Shown: in pieces, positions 55,961 through 63,404 of the stretch | Layout: each line of letters begins with the position of its first letter | Numbering within the stretch: the stretch's first letter is position 1 | Assembly (NCBI GenBank): GCA_965116395.1 | Contig: OZ220684.1 | Span: forward strand, 3,410,001-3,474,000 | Direction: 5' to 3' | DNA from: Bin5 sp965116395 | Lineage (GTDB): Bacteria > Chloroflexota > Anaerolineae > Caldilineales > Caldilineaceae | Length of the DNA: 64,000 nucleotides | Program-made: the position numbers and the translations under genes | The notes under the pieces: model-generated | Database searches by the model: none | What the model saw: only the letters and a program-made list of their open reading frames with translations | What the model was told of the DNA's origin: nothing

Positions 55961-56007
55961 GATCTGCTCCATTATACACCATAGTTCGTGGTCCAGTTTT
56001 TGGGGCC
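55961..56007 (-). repeat. Promoter-like dispersed repeat, copy 1
   Basis: About 40 of 47 bases match 58092-58139. On the minus strand both begin GGCCCCAAAAACTGGACCAC and contain an ACCAC/GTGGT-type inverted repeat followed by TATAAT or TACAAT. A diverged third version lies at 58420-58466 (shared GATCTGCTCCAT). Confidence 0.6.
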
Positions 56008-56481
56008 TATTCCAACCCTGGGAAGGGCCGGAGGATAAGTGTCGACGTTTCATCAAAGGAGTCAAGCCCAAGAGGAGGGCACCCGAAAGGGGTGCCCCTA
56101 CGGAGCTGATTGAAATGTAATGTCTACGAGCCCAGGTGATAAGGTGCCCAGATGGTTGAAATTGAGGAACGTGCATTTCCTCCCGGTGAGGAAAGACAGT
56201 TGCCTCGGCACGGAACTGCAGTTGGCTGCCGCGAGGCAGTATCTTGGTGCGAAGTCAGTTCCGAAACCGATCTCTTAGACTGATCCATGCGACAGATCCA
56301 AGAATGATAAGGATCATCCATACACCGCAAAGATCAACCAGTGGTTCGCAACAACGAATTAACCAGTCTTGCACAGTTTTGAGTCCTCAGAGGTTTTCCG
56401 GGTAGGCGGTGGTCAAGGGACTTGAAGGTTTCTTGATTTGCGGGTGGGGCGGTTCATGGCAGAGTGCTGGGTTGGGCGTTG

Positions 56482-56907
56482 TCAGTCGAGCTCTGTGCAG
56501 AGCGTATGTGCGGCTCTGAGCCATGAATGCATACTCCACTTGGCGTTTTCATCCCCGAGTGGGACTTCTTGTTCAGCGACTTGGGTCATTAGGATGCCGG
56601 TGATCCACCAGTACGCGGCTGCTTTTTCACCTGGGGTGTAGTTTTCCACCTCGGCCGAATACTCCACTTCCTGTTCCATACATTCCACGATTTCCAGAAC
56701 AGCGTCTGCATACTGGGCGGGTTCGAGAGCGTTGCCGTCCTGTCTTGCCAGGAAATGTGCGAAGTCGTGCAGGCTCATTTGCAGAGGCTCTCGTTCAACA
56801 GGTGTGGGCGTGGGCGTTGGCACCGGGGTCGCGGGTATGGGATTGCAAGCGGTGAGAAACAGGGCAGCGATTATTGCACTTTTGATGCTTAGTGTCTGAC
56901 GGAGCAC
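56482..56907 (-). CDS. Small lipoprotein of unknown function
   Basis: A 141-residue protein. From GTG 56907 (AAGGAAGA about 5 bp upstream) it starts with a lipoprotein signal, SAIIAALFLTACNPIPA, lipobox LTAC, then a PT-rich linker (TPVPTPTPTPVE), then a helical domain with MSLHDFAHFLARQDGN and ECMEQEVEYSAEVENYTPGEKAAAYWWITG. No family was recognised. It lies downstream of the two small membrane proteins at 57035 and 57383, same strand. Confidence 0.55.
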   Translation of the reverse strand: MLRQTLSIKSAIIAALFLTACNPIPATPVPTPTPTPVEREPLQMSLHDFAHFLARQDGNALEPAQYADAVLEIVECMEQEVEYSAEVENYTPGEKAAAYWWITGILMTQVAEQEVPLGDENAKWSMHSWLRAAHTLCTELD

Positions 56908-57034
56908 TATGTCTTCCTTGGGCGTGGGGTGGGTTGACCAGTGTCGAAACCGTCTGGTTTGGGCTGTGATGGACGGTGACGCGGGTAGCGACAGAATTGG
57001 GTAGGGCGAAATCTGGTGCATCGGGGAATGGTGG

Positions 57035-57358
57035 TCACGGACTGCGGTTATTGTCTTGGTCCAGTAGTGGCGACGGGTTGAAGGAGAGGAGGTCGCGCAC
57101 CCAGCTGCCGCTAGTCAGTGGGAAAGAGGGCTGACCTTCGGGCGCTGGCCATTTGTGCCACCAGACGGCGATATCAGGGACTGGCTCGTGTTGTCTGTAG
57201 GGGCAGGCGGTTACATTCTCGTCAACGTTATACGGGCAGGGGAAGAGGTTCGGCTCTGCATTGAAGAAAAGGAGATAGGTGGAAGTTTTTTGCCCCATGA
57301 TCCAACCGAGGGCGAGGCCGAGTAGTATTGTGGCCAACAGGATGCTCTGTTTTAGCAT
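57035..57358 (-). CDS. Small membrane-anchored protein with EP-x3-PC motif (cassette 2, gene 2)
   Basis: A 107-residue protein of an unrecognised family. Residues about 4-21 form a membrane anchor (SILLATILLGLALGWIMG), followed by YLLFFNAEPNLFPCPY, a second Cys (TACPY), and WWHKWPAPEGQ. The same order occurs in the gene at 59525: anchor, Y-LF, AEP, PCPY, C, W-WP. The cysteine pair would lie outside the cytoplasm. It starts 24 bp after the stop of the gene at 57383, with which it forms a pair. Confidence 0.55.
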   Translation of the reverse strand: MLKQSILLATILLGLALGWIMGQKTSTYLLFFNAEPNLFPCPYNVDENVTACPYRQHEPVPDIAVWWHKWPAPEGQPSFPLTSGSWVRDLLSFNPSPLLDQDNNRSP

Positions 57359-57382
57359 TGCGTGTGTGGGAAGGGCATTGGG

Positions 57383-57634
57383 TTAACTAAAGAACAAGAC
57401 TGGTTGTTCTGGTTCGGGTAGGTTAGGGTCGTAAATGCATAGTCCTCCGATGTCTGCGTATGGGCAGGGGTAGATAAGCGGTTCAACAGTGGCGAACCAA
57501 AAGAAGTTGAATAAGAAGGCTGCAACGAAGCCGACGCCTATGCAAATGGTTAGCCACGTCAGCAAAGCTGTGATGTTTGGTAGGCCACGTCTTGGCATGG
57601 ACATTGTCTGAGGCGACACTTGCGGCATGCGCAT
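57383..57634 (-). CDS. Small membrane-anchored protein with EP-x3-PC motif (cassette 2, gene 1)
   Basis: An 83-residue protein. From ATG 57634 (GGAGAG upstream) a polar stretch leads to a hydrophobic segment, LLTWLTICIGVGFVAAFLFNFF, then FATVEPLIYPCPY, a second Cys (LCIY) and PVLFFS at the end. It matches the gene at 59842 (FAMTEPYIFPC, then C, then SVLFYS) but stops where that one continues for about 25 residues. Family and function unknown. Confidence 0.55.
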   Translation of the reverse strand: MRMPQVSPQTMSMPRRGLPNITALLTWLTICIGVGFVAAFLFNFFWFATVEPLIYPCPYADIGGLCIYDPNLPEPEQPVLFFS

Positions 57635-57761
57635 GTTGCTCTCCTGGGTGCGTGCAGGCGTTGAGGACTGTATCACGGCACGGGATGGGGAGCCAAGTGC
57701 TGAGATTCTGCGAGATAGGGTAAGCCGTCACGGGTTGTGGCGGTTTTGTTGTATGGGGGGG

Positions 57762-57983
57762 TTAGAAGAACAGGGAGGCTACTCCGACCAGGAGTATGAC
57801 TGCAAATGCAATCAGGAGGTATCCGATCCACAGGTAGATTCCGATGACTATGAGGTTCCAGAGCCAGATTGGGAGCGGGATGGGTTTGGTTGTGAAGTCC
57901 TTGAAGAGGCTCTTGATGGTTGTTCTGGGTTGGGGGTGTTGGACTTGTTGGTCTTGTTTGGGTTGAAAATTGTAAGGGAACAT
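57762..57983 (-). CDS. Small single-pass membrane protein
   Basis: A 73-residue protein with a polar, Gln/Pro-rich N-terminus and one long hydrophobic segment (LWNLIVIGIYLWIGYLLIAFAVILLVGVASLFF, from about residue 41). No family was recognised and no clear ribosome binding site is visible, so it is a weak call; the hydrophobic length argues for a real membrane protein. Confidence 0.4.
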   Translation of the reverse strand: MFPYNFQPKQDQQVQHPQPRTTIKSLFKDFTTKPIPLPIWLWNLIVIGIYLWIGYLLIAFAVILLVGVASLFF

Positions 57984-58091
57984 TTGGGTTGTCTTGGTAA
58001 TGAATCAAGGGATGGGCCGGTGTCGATTTCCGGCGGTTGCCGTGTGCTGCTGTCGCTTCCTGACCGCTGATTTGGCTCTTCACGTGCCGGG

Positions 58092-58139
58092 CGATGTGCT
58101 CTATTGTACACCACTGGTCGTGGTCCAGTTTTTGGGGCC
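58092..58139 (-). repeat. Promoter-like dispersed repeat, copy 2
   Basis: Matches 55961-56007. On the minus strand it reads GGCCCCAAAAACTGGACCAC, then the inverted repeat ACCAC-GACCA-GTGGT, then TACAAT. The similarity continues weakly for about 60 bp beyond, so the repeated unit may be longer than the core. Confidence 0.6.
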
Positions 58140-58210
58140 AAGCTCACTGATCCGGCTGTCAGAGTGGAGTAACCTGTGTATGCGTCCAGCACAGGAAGGA
58201 GAAAACTCCC

Positions 58211-58339
58211 ATGATTAACCTCAACAGAAGAGAGCCGGACGACGTTAAACGATTCCTCTACGATTTCTTCACCTACATTGCCGGGGTACTGTATGTGCTG
58301 TTCGTGGGCTTTATGTATTACGCCCACTATTTTGGCTGA
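58211..58339 (+). CDS. 42-residue membrane microprotein
   Basis: A short frame starting at ATG 58211 with GGAAGGAG about 9 bp upstream: MINLNRREPDDVKRFLYDFF, then a hydrophobic segment YIAGVLYVLFVGFMYYAHYFG. The charged start, single membrane helix and good ribosome binding site support a translated protein. No family was recognised. No neighbour is close enough to suggest an operon. Confidence 0.5.
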   Translation: MINLNRREPDDVKRFLYDFFTYIAGVLYVLFVGFMYYAHYFG

Positions 58340-58760
58340 AAGCTGAGTGTCCGAATGTAGAGAAGCGTTCGGGTATCGGGAACTACCTTGGGAAGAGGGT
58401 CGGTCGTGCCGAACCTGGTGATCTGCTCCATCCAACACTTGCGTTTCAGGTCTGGTGCTTTGGCCCTCTTCACGGTTCCTAAGGTATTACAATGGAACTG
58501 TGAAGCGCTGTCTCCACGCAGGTTCAATGGAGGGGGGGCCACGAAGGGCCACGGAGAACACCTTTTTTGTGGTCGCAGAACGCGGGGATCAGGGGAGAAT
58601 CGGCTCGCTATTGCACGCAGATGTCCTGGATCTTTCACGTTCCGAATCGAATTCTCCAAGTGTCAACGACTACAAGCACATTTATATACTGGCTGGTCTG
58701 AAACGGCCTAAGAAAGGACAGGCGTCCTGAACGAAACGATTTGGAGGCACAGGTGTTTTT
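58340..58760. other. Gene-poor interval with repeat fragments
   Basis: Contains a diverged third copy of the promoter-like repeat (58420-58466) and a fragment at about 58540-58575 (CCACGAAGGGCCACGGAGAA, then CACCTTTTTT) that resembles the short direct-repeat environment around 43660-44030. No gene is supported. Confidence 0.4.
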
Positions 58761-58764
58761 ATGA

Positions 58765-59076
58765 GTGACGACATCTGTGCCTCTCTTGCTTCGCGAGATG
58801 GAAAGGCTGGGGAGGATGAACTATCCTGTGGGGGAGAGAAGAATTTTAGCTCAGGCTGCGGTGAGAATCGCGGCACTCATCTTGTTGATATTTTCTATTG
58901 AGTTTGGGATCGTTTCGAACAAATTCATATGGTTGGGTGTGCTTTACCTGATACCTATTGAAGTTATCTATGTTATCTCTATTTTGACGTCATTCAAGGT
59001 TCTCGATTCACTGAGGACGGCATTGGCAGGATGGTTCGTCGTCCCTTTGTTTAGATGGATTGGTAGAGGGGCTTGA
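58765..59076 (+). CDS. Hypothetical membrane protein
   Basis: An open frame of up to 103 residues with two hydrophobic segments (VRIAALILLIFSIEFGIV and FIWLGVLYLIPIEVIYVISIL) and a basic C-terminus (FRWIGRGA). The start is uncertain: GTG 58765, ATG 58798 and ATG 58816 are all possible, the last with GGGGAGG directly adjacent. An overlapping frame from ATG 58761 encodes a 46-residue cysteine-containing peptide and cannot be excluded. A strong terminator follows at 59262. Confidence 0.4.
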   Translation: MTTSVPLLLREMERLGRMNYPVGERRILAQAAVRIAALILLIFSIEFGIVSNKFIWLGVLYLIPIEVIYVISILTSFKVLDSLRTALAGWFVVPLFRWIGRGA

Positions 59077-59115
59077 CTGCGCTACAGTGCAGGGTAGGCC
59101 AGAGGTGAAGCTTTC

Positions 59116-59214
59116 ATGTTGGAAGAACTGTGGCTTGAGGGAAGGTTCATTTACGCTTACCTCTATGTTAAGTTGACGCATATGTCAGTGGCCATCAGGT
59201 GGGATTCTTTGTAG
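59116..59214 (+). CDS. Possible 32-residue peptide
   Basis: ATG 59116 is preceded by AGAGGTGA at suitable spacing and gives MLEELWLEGRFIYAYLYVKL plus twelve more residues before TAG. It sits between the hypothetical membrane protein and the terminator at 59262, so it would be on the same transcript. Small size makes this a weak call. Confidence 0.25.
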   Translation: MLEELWLEGRFIYAYLYVKLTHMSVAIRWDSL

Positions 59215-59261
59215 AGAACTGCACGCGCCTGAACGATGCAATCCAGGGTAGTTTAAAGATG

Positions 59262-59293
59262 AAGCTGCGCCGCAGAGCGGCGCAGCTTTTTTT
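59262..59293 (+). terminator. Strong rho-independent terminator
   Basis: Arms AAGCTGCGCCGC (59262-59273) and GCGGCGCAGCTT (59277-59288) form a perfect 12-bp stem with a 3-base loop, followed by a run of T. It ends the plus-strand transcript carrying the 58765 gene and possibly the 32-residue peptide. Confidence 0.92.
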
Positions 59294-59524
59294 GTGTAGT
59301 TGAATGGTTAGGTGCTCCGAGTTTCATTTCATCCTGATATGGGACTGGGGTTTTCGCGAGTAACGGGGGGGGCGCAAGTTTGGTGTAGAGGGGAGAGTGG
59401 GGGGCAGGCACAAGGCCTGCTCCTACGGTATGGTGGAGGAAGATGGAGTAGGGGGTAGGAAGACGCGACCGCCCGAAGGCGAAGGGAGAATATTGGGGAG
59501 TCAGGATTGAGAGTGGCTGAGTCG
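59294..59524. other. Intergenic region without supported gene
   Basis: G-rich stretch after the terminator and before the small-protein pair on the other strand. It contains a polyG tract (near 59362) and GGGGGGC-type words but no frame, hairpin or promoter that I can support. Confidence 0.4.
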
Positions 59525-59839
59525 TTAATTTTCTCGACTGAATGCGTAGGGGTCGGGTGGGAAACGGCTATAGAACAGAATGTCCGGCAGACATTGTCCG
59601 CTGGCCGGCCAAATTATCAATTTATCGGTCCTTGTAGGCCATCCATGCCATGGGAGGTAGACATTCGGATCTGGCCCTTCGGGGTCGTAGGCGCAAGCTG
59701 AATTCTCTGTCGAATAAGGGCAAGGATGCAGTAGAGGCTCTGCGCTGACAAACAGGACATAGGTGAAGTACCTTCGTCCAGTCATCCATCCGAACATCAA
59801 GCTCAGGACAGCTGTTGCCAGCAAGATTTTCAGCTTCAT
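59525..59839 (-). CDS. Small membrane-anchored protein with EP-x3-PC motif (cassette 1, gene 2)
   Basis: A 104-residue protein: anchor ILLATAVLSLMFGWMTG, then YVLFVSAEPLLHPCPY, second Cys (SACAYDP), WHGWP, WPASGQCLPDILFY. It is closely related in order and motifs to the gene at 57035. Its ATG begins 2 bp after the stop of the upstream gene (59842), so the two are translated together. Function unknown; an exported Cys pair suggests a disulfide or ligand site. Confidence 0.6.
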   Translation of the reverse strand: MKLKILLATAVLSLMFGWMTGRRYFTYVLFVSAEPLLHPCPYSTENSACAYDPEGPDPNVYLPWHGWPTRTDKLIIWPASGQCLPDILFYSRFPPDPYAFSREN

Positions 59840-59841
59840 GA

Positions 59842-60162
59842 TCAGTTTTCCTCCAAGTGATAGAGGAAATCAGGGACGCATGCCCTGGAAGGCTCGTAGT
59901 GCAGATGGGTAGTGTCTACGATTGGCCAGGAATAGAACAAGACGGATTGACCATGGTCCAGTTCTCCTTCATCTATCCGGCAAGCTTCATTATTCCTTGC
60001 GCTTGAGCAGGGGAAGATGTATGGCTCAGTCATGGCGAAATAGATAGAGTTCAGAGAATAGCTTGCAATAGCGCCAGTGCTGGCAAAGAGGATGACAGTC
60101 ATTGCGAGCAAGAAAATATATTTAAGTGTGCTGGCCTCAAGGTTCTGCCGGATCAGAGTCAT
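59842..60162 (-). CDS. Small membrane-anchored protein with EP-x3-PC motif (cassette 1, gene 1)
   Basis: A 106-residue protein. From ATG 60162 (AAGGA about 9 bp upstream) it has a polar start and a hydrophobic stretch YIFLLAMTVILFASTGAIA, then YFAMTEPYIFPC, a second Cys (EACRI), SVLFYSWP and CVPDFLYHLEEN. The last part mirrors CLPDILFY of the gene at 59525. Open reading continues upstream to 60486 but runs into repeat element copy 3 and is not coding. First gene of a two-gene cassette. Confidence 0.6.
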   Translation of the reverse strand: MTLIRQNLEASTLKYIFLLAMTVILFASTGAIASYSLNSIYFAMTEPYIFPCSSARNNEACRIDEGELDHGQSVLFYSWPIVDTTHLHYEPSRACVPDFLYHLEEN

Positions 60163-60309
60163 GGGATTTGTCCTTCTGGCAGTTCTATCGAACTGGCGGG
60201 TTTGTTGAATGTGCCGGTATCTCTTGTACTGGCTGCTCGCAAAACAGGTTGGGATAAGTCGTCCGCGGAAGAGATGCTTTTTTGCCTCGTTCTTTATAGG
60301 TCTCCCGTA

Positions 60310-60513
60310 ACTACTAAGCCACAGCAGTTGACCAGCCAGTCGTCCCTGGAACCATTCAGGCTTTTGTTGACGCAACTGGTGTGCAGCCGCCGCCATGCTC
60401 GCCAGCCGACACGTTGCGAAGAAGGCACACCGTCGGTGAGGCATGTTTTTGTAGGGGGGCGTTGCGGGGGCGCAGCCCCTGCACAAGGGAGGCCGCTTGC
60501 GGCCGACCGCCCG
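60310..60513 (+). mobile_element. Structured dispersed element, copy 3 (right end missing)
   Basis: Starts with ACTACTAAGCCACAG, like copy 2, and is nearly identical to it across the left half. In the core the hairpin GGGCC-GAA-GGCCC is replaced by GGCCGC-TT-GCGGCC (60491-60504): different bases, same pairing. The right inverted repeat is absent; after about 60513 the similarity ends, and a fragment of an ABC permease gene begins at 60558. Confidence 0.75.
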
Positions 60514-60557
60514 GAACTGCAGTGGTCAGTGGTTAGTGGCGAGGATGGGGGAGGCAT

Positions 60558-60608
60558 TTAGCCTTTGAGGCCGGTGAGGGCGATGCCGCGGACGACGTTT
60601 TACTGGAA
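60558..60608 (-). pseudogene. 3' relic of a MalG-type ABC permease gene
   Basis: On the minus strand, after an internal TAA, the frame reads NVVRGIALTGLKG and a stop at 60558. This is the family C-terminus seen intact at 49249 (FIFQRNLVKGIALTGIKG) and 44654 (FLQGIVITGIKG). The preceding codons give FQ then TAA. The rest of the gene is gone, so an importer once lay here or was truncated next to repeat copy 3. Confidence 0.65.
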
Positions 60609-60683
60609 GTCGGACTGAGGTTCGGAATGGCGCGCCTGCAGGAATGGGGCCTCCAACTGACGGGTGCATTCTGTGTCCCTGTC

Positions 60684-63404
60684 TCACTCTCTGGGCATGC
60701 GGTAGCCGACGCGAGGCTCGGCGAAGATGTAAGTGGGATCGTCGGCTGAGTCTCCCAGCTTGCGGCGGAGTCTTCTTATATAGGTGCGTATTACGCTCCT
60801 GTCGCTGGCGGGATCCATATTCCAGACCTTCTGCAACAATTCAGCATGGGTTAGCACTCGTCCGGCGCTGGTCGAGAGGGCATAGAGAAGATTGTATTCG
60901 GTAACGGTAAATCGGATTGGGCGTCCGGCGATACTCACCTTGCGTTCGGCGTAGTCGACGAGTAAGTCACCCAAGACGAATGACTCCAAAGGCATTTTCT
61001 GGAAAGGCGGCAGCCGCCTACGCAGGGCCGTCCCAACCCTTGCGACCAGTTCGGTCGGCGAGAAGGGCTTGACCATGTAATCTGCAGCTCCAGACTGCAA
61101 AGCGCTGGCAATGACTTCGTCTCTGCCGTAGGCGGACAGGAACATGACCGGTACATCAGTAACGTCGAAGATGCTCTTCATCAGTTCGATGCCATCACTT
61201 CCCGGCAACATCAAGTCCAACAGTACCAAGTGGGGTTGATCAGACTTCACAATGTCAAGCACCTCTTCGGGGTTGCCAGTCACTATGGGACTGTAGCCTG
61301 CCTTGGACAGGACTTCGCGCACATACCTGAGGGACCGTGGATCGTCGTCCACCGCGAGAATACGCCTCGACCTACCCTCTGAAGTCCCTGTTACTGCAGA
61401 GTCCAGAGAAGGAGCCCTTGCCGCGCCGCGTTCCTCCTCATCGGCGACAGGCAGAGTGAAGGTAAACAAGGTTCCCGTGCCTGGCCCAGCACTCTCCGCC
61501 CAGATTCGCCCGCCGTGAGCTTCTACGATTCCTTTGCAGATGGCAAGGCCCAAGCCAGAGCCTGTGATTTCCCGTTGCCCCTCGTCGCCGTCGATTAGGG
61601 CAAACTTTTGGAATAGGTATGGAATGCGTTCTGGCGGCACCCCTCGGCCGTGATCAGTCACGGAAACCGCAACGTGGCCGCCGTCCAATGAGGCGCTCAA
61701 CACGATTTCGGAAGTCTCGTGCGAGTACTTGGCTGCGTTTGTGAGAAGGTTGTCCAAAACCTGAACGACGCGCCTCTTGTCGGCCATCACCCAGGGCAAG
61801 TTCGTTTCTCGATCAATTAACAATTTGTCCCGCACTTCCCCGCTCAGAAAAGTACCTCTGGCCTCGTCTACCAAGGCGGCGACATCCGAGGGTTCAGGAG
61901 TGACGGAAAGCGATCCCGATTCGATCCGCGCGATGTCCAGAAGCTCGCTAATCAGGTCACGCATTCGGTTAGCCTGATTCTCGATGATGCGGATAAATTG
62001 GACGGTTTCGGCGGGATCCAGGGTGTTCAGCGACTCTCGCAAAGTGACAGCCGAACCCTTTATCGAGGAAAGGGGCGTCCGCAATTCGTGGCTCACCATT
62101 CCCAGAAATCCCACCCGCTGCCTTTCTAGCTCTTCCAGAGGACTCATATCCTGAATTGTCACCACCAGAGATAGCGCCTTCCCGTTTGGCATAAACACTG
62201 GGGACGCGTTTACCAGTACAGCCAAAGACCGGCCTTCGGGAACAGACAGGACCAACTCCTCTGCCCGCGTCATCTCGCCTTCGCCCTGACACTGCGCAAA
62301 AACAAACTCCGCCAACGACTCTTCCTGTCCTCCGGTCCAACGGACGGTCAAACTTCGAAAAACACGTTTCAATGGGCGCTTAGACATGTCGAGGCCCTGA
62401 ACGATTCTCTTCGCTTCCCGGTTAAGCGACCTTAGTTCTCCGGTAATGGCGCTGAAGACAGCGACGCCTACCGGCGAGGTATCTATCACTGTCTTCAAGT
62501 GATCTCTGGCTTGCTGTTCCTCCCTAAAGCGGCGGGTGTTGACGATTAGCGCCGCCGCCAAGGGGGCAAATAGCGTAAGGATCTCTTCGTCCTTTTGGCT
62601 GAACACTTGTCCGCCTGTTTCCTTAGCGAGAAAGATGCTGCCGACGCCTACACCCTGGCGGCGCATCGGCACGGTCAGAATTGAACCAATGGGAAGAGGA
62701 AAACACTCGCTGAGTCCCTTGATCTCACTTTGGCAGCGGATGTCGGGTATCCTAATCGGCTCCAACAGCTTGTTTAGGTATGCCCGAAACTTCGTCCTCT
62801 CCTGCGCACTTTCCAGACTCTGATGATCTGTGGCACTCATCCCGGAAGTGAAGAGGTCATGTGGCTGCCCCGAATCGTCTGGTGCGTCCCACGATACTGT
62901 AAGTTGGCCCGGCTGATTGCACACAACGCTCAGCGCGCCCAAAGCCTTAAAGTGTGTTGTAGCTGTTGGCAGGGCTGTAGAATCTCCAGAGTCTGTCGCC
63001 TTGGCTTCAGGTGCAACAGGCGCGGCGACAGCCTCGACATCGTCGCTCCAATTGCTGGAATAACTGTCGAAGCGGGCGCGCACACGCACCTTGTACCGTC
63101 CACCTGGTTCCAGGCCAGTAATTGTGTAGGAAGAGGACTTTGGGAAGGCATTGCCCGACGGGTCGACCCAGGTAGGGAATTTTTCGCCGATGGGGGTCCA
63201 GTTGACCCTGTAGTCGCGTGGCATATCCGTCAGAACATTGACTACTCCGAAGCGGGCGTCGGTGAGTTCTCGCGCGCTGTCCACTACTACCTGAAGTAAG
63301 CTGTCCAGATCAAGGATCTCGTTTATGTGACCGACAGCCTCGTTGAGCATGGCAGCGCGGTCCAGCAGGGCCTCCCCCTTCTTCTCTAAGGCATCGACTC
63401 TCAC
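60684..63404 (-). CDS. Hybrid histidine kinase with OmpR/PhoB-type response regulator; GAF domain interrupted by a fibronectin-III-like segment
   Basis: A 906-residue cytoplasmic signalling protein combining kinase and transcription factor. GAF part 1 (about 20-60) is followed by a fibronectin-III-like insert (about 61-175) and GAF part 2 (about 176-290). A PAS-like domain (300-425), HisKA with His439 in VSHELRTP, and HATPase (NLLTNAAKYS, DHGRGVP, GSGLGLA) follow. A receiver domain has DDD, Asp730 and Lys779, and a winged-helix output domain (about 808-904) ends RTYIRRLRRKLG...VGYRM. It has no membrane segments, so it senses inside the cell. GTG 63404 is the only start in frame; no ribosome binding site is seen. 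Divergent from a Pho-box-like promoter. Confidence 0.9.
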   Translation of the reverse strand: MRVDALEKKGEALLDRAAMLNEAVGHINEILDLDSLLQVVVDSARELTDARFGVVNVLTDMPRDYRVNWTPIGEKFPTWVDPSGNAFPKSSSYTITGLEPGGRYKVRVRARFDSYSSNWSDDVEAVAAPVAPEAKATDSGDSTALPTATTHFKALGALSVVCNQPGQLTVSWDAPDDSGQPHDLFTSGMSATDHQSLESAQERTKFRAYLNKLLEPIRIPDIRCQSEIKGLSECFPLPIGSILTVPMRRQGVGVGSIFLAKETGGQVFSQKDEEILTLFAPLAAALIVNTRRFREEQQARDHLKTVIDTSPVGVAVFSAITGELRSLNREAKRIVQGLDMSKRPLKRVFRSLTVRWTGGQEESLAEFVFAQCQGEGEMTRAEELVLSVPEGRSLAVLVNASPVFMPNGKALSLVVTIQDMSPLEELERQRVGFLGMVSHELRTPLSSIKGSAVTLRESLNTLDPAETVQFIRIIENQANRMRDLISELLDIARIESGSLSVTPEPSDVAALVDEARGTFLSGEVRDKLLIDRETNLPWVMADKRRVVQVLDNLLTNAAKYSHETSEIVLSASLDGGHVAVSVTDHGRGVPPERIPYLFQKFALIDGDEGQREITGSGLGLAICKGIVEAHGGRIWAESAGPGTGTLFTFTLPVADEEERGAARAPSLDSAVTGTSEGRSRRILAVDDDPRSLRYVREVLSKAGYSPIVTGNPEEVLDIVKSDQPHLVLLDLMLPGSDGIELMKSIFDVTDVPVMFLSAYGRDEVIASALQSGAADYMVKPFSPTELVARVGTALRRRLPPFQKMPLESFVLGDLLVDYAERKVSIAGRPIRFTVTEYNLLYALSTSAGRVLTHAELLQKVWNMDPASDRSVIRTYIRRLRRKLGDSADDPTYIFAEPRVGYRMPRE
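62880..63227 (-). other. Fibronectin-III-like coding insert within the kinase GAF domain
   Basis: Residues about 61-175 contain DYRVNWTPIG, SSYTITGLEPGGRYKVRVRARF and LTVSWDAP, all typical of fibronectin type III repeats of exported Chloroflexota proteins and foreign to a GAF domain. Removing them joins DARFGVVNVL to DDSGQPHDLFTSG, the natural GAF order. The insert begins in the middle of one repeat and ends at the same point of the next, a circularly permuted single unit, in frame. Confidence 0.75.

Larger units (their letters stand above)
55474..56481. other. Gene-poor interval of about 1 kb
   Basis: Besides the promoter and 10-bp repeats at its left end, it holds one copy of a repeat (55961-56007) that recurs at 58092-58139. 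On the minus strand the copy reads GGCCCCAAAAACTGGACC followed by a TATAAT-like box. Open frames such as 55688-56176 (minus) look random and are not called. Confidence 0.4.
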
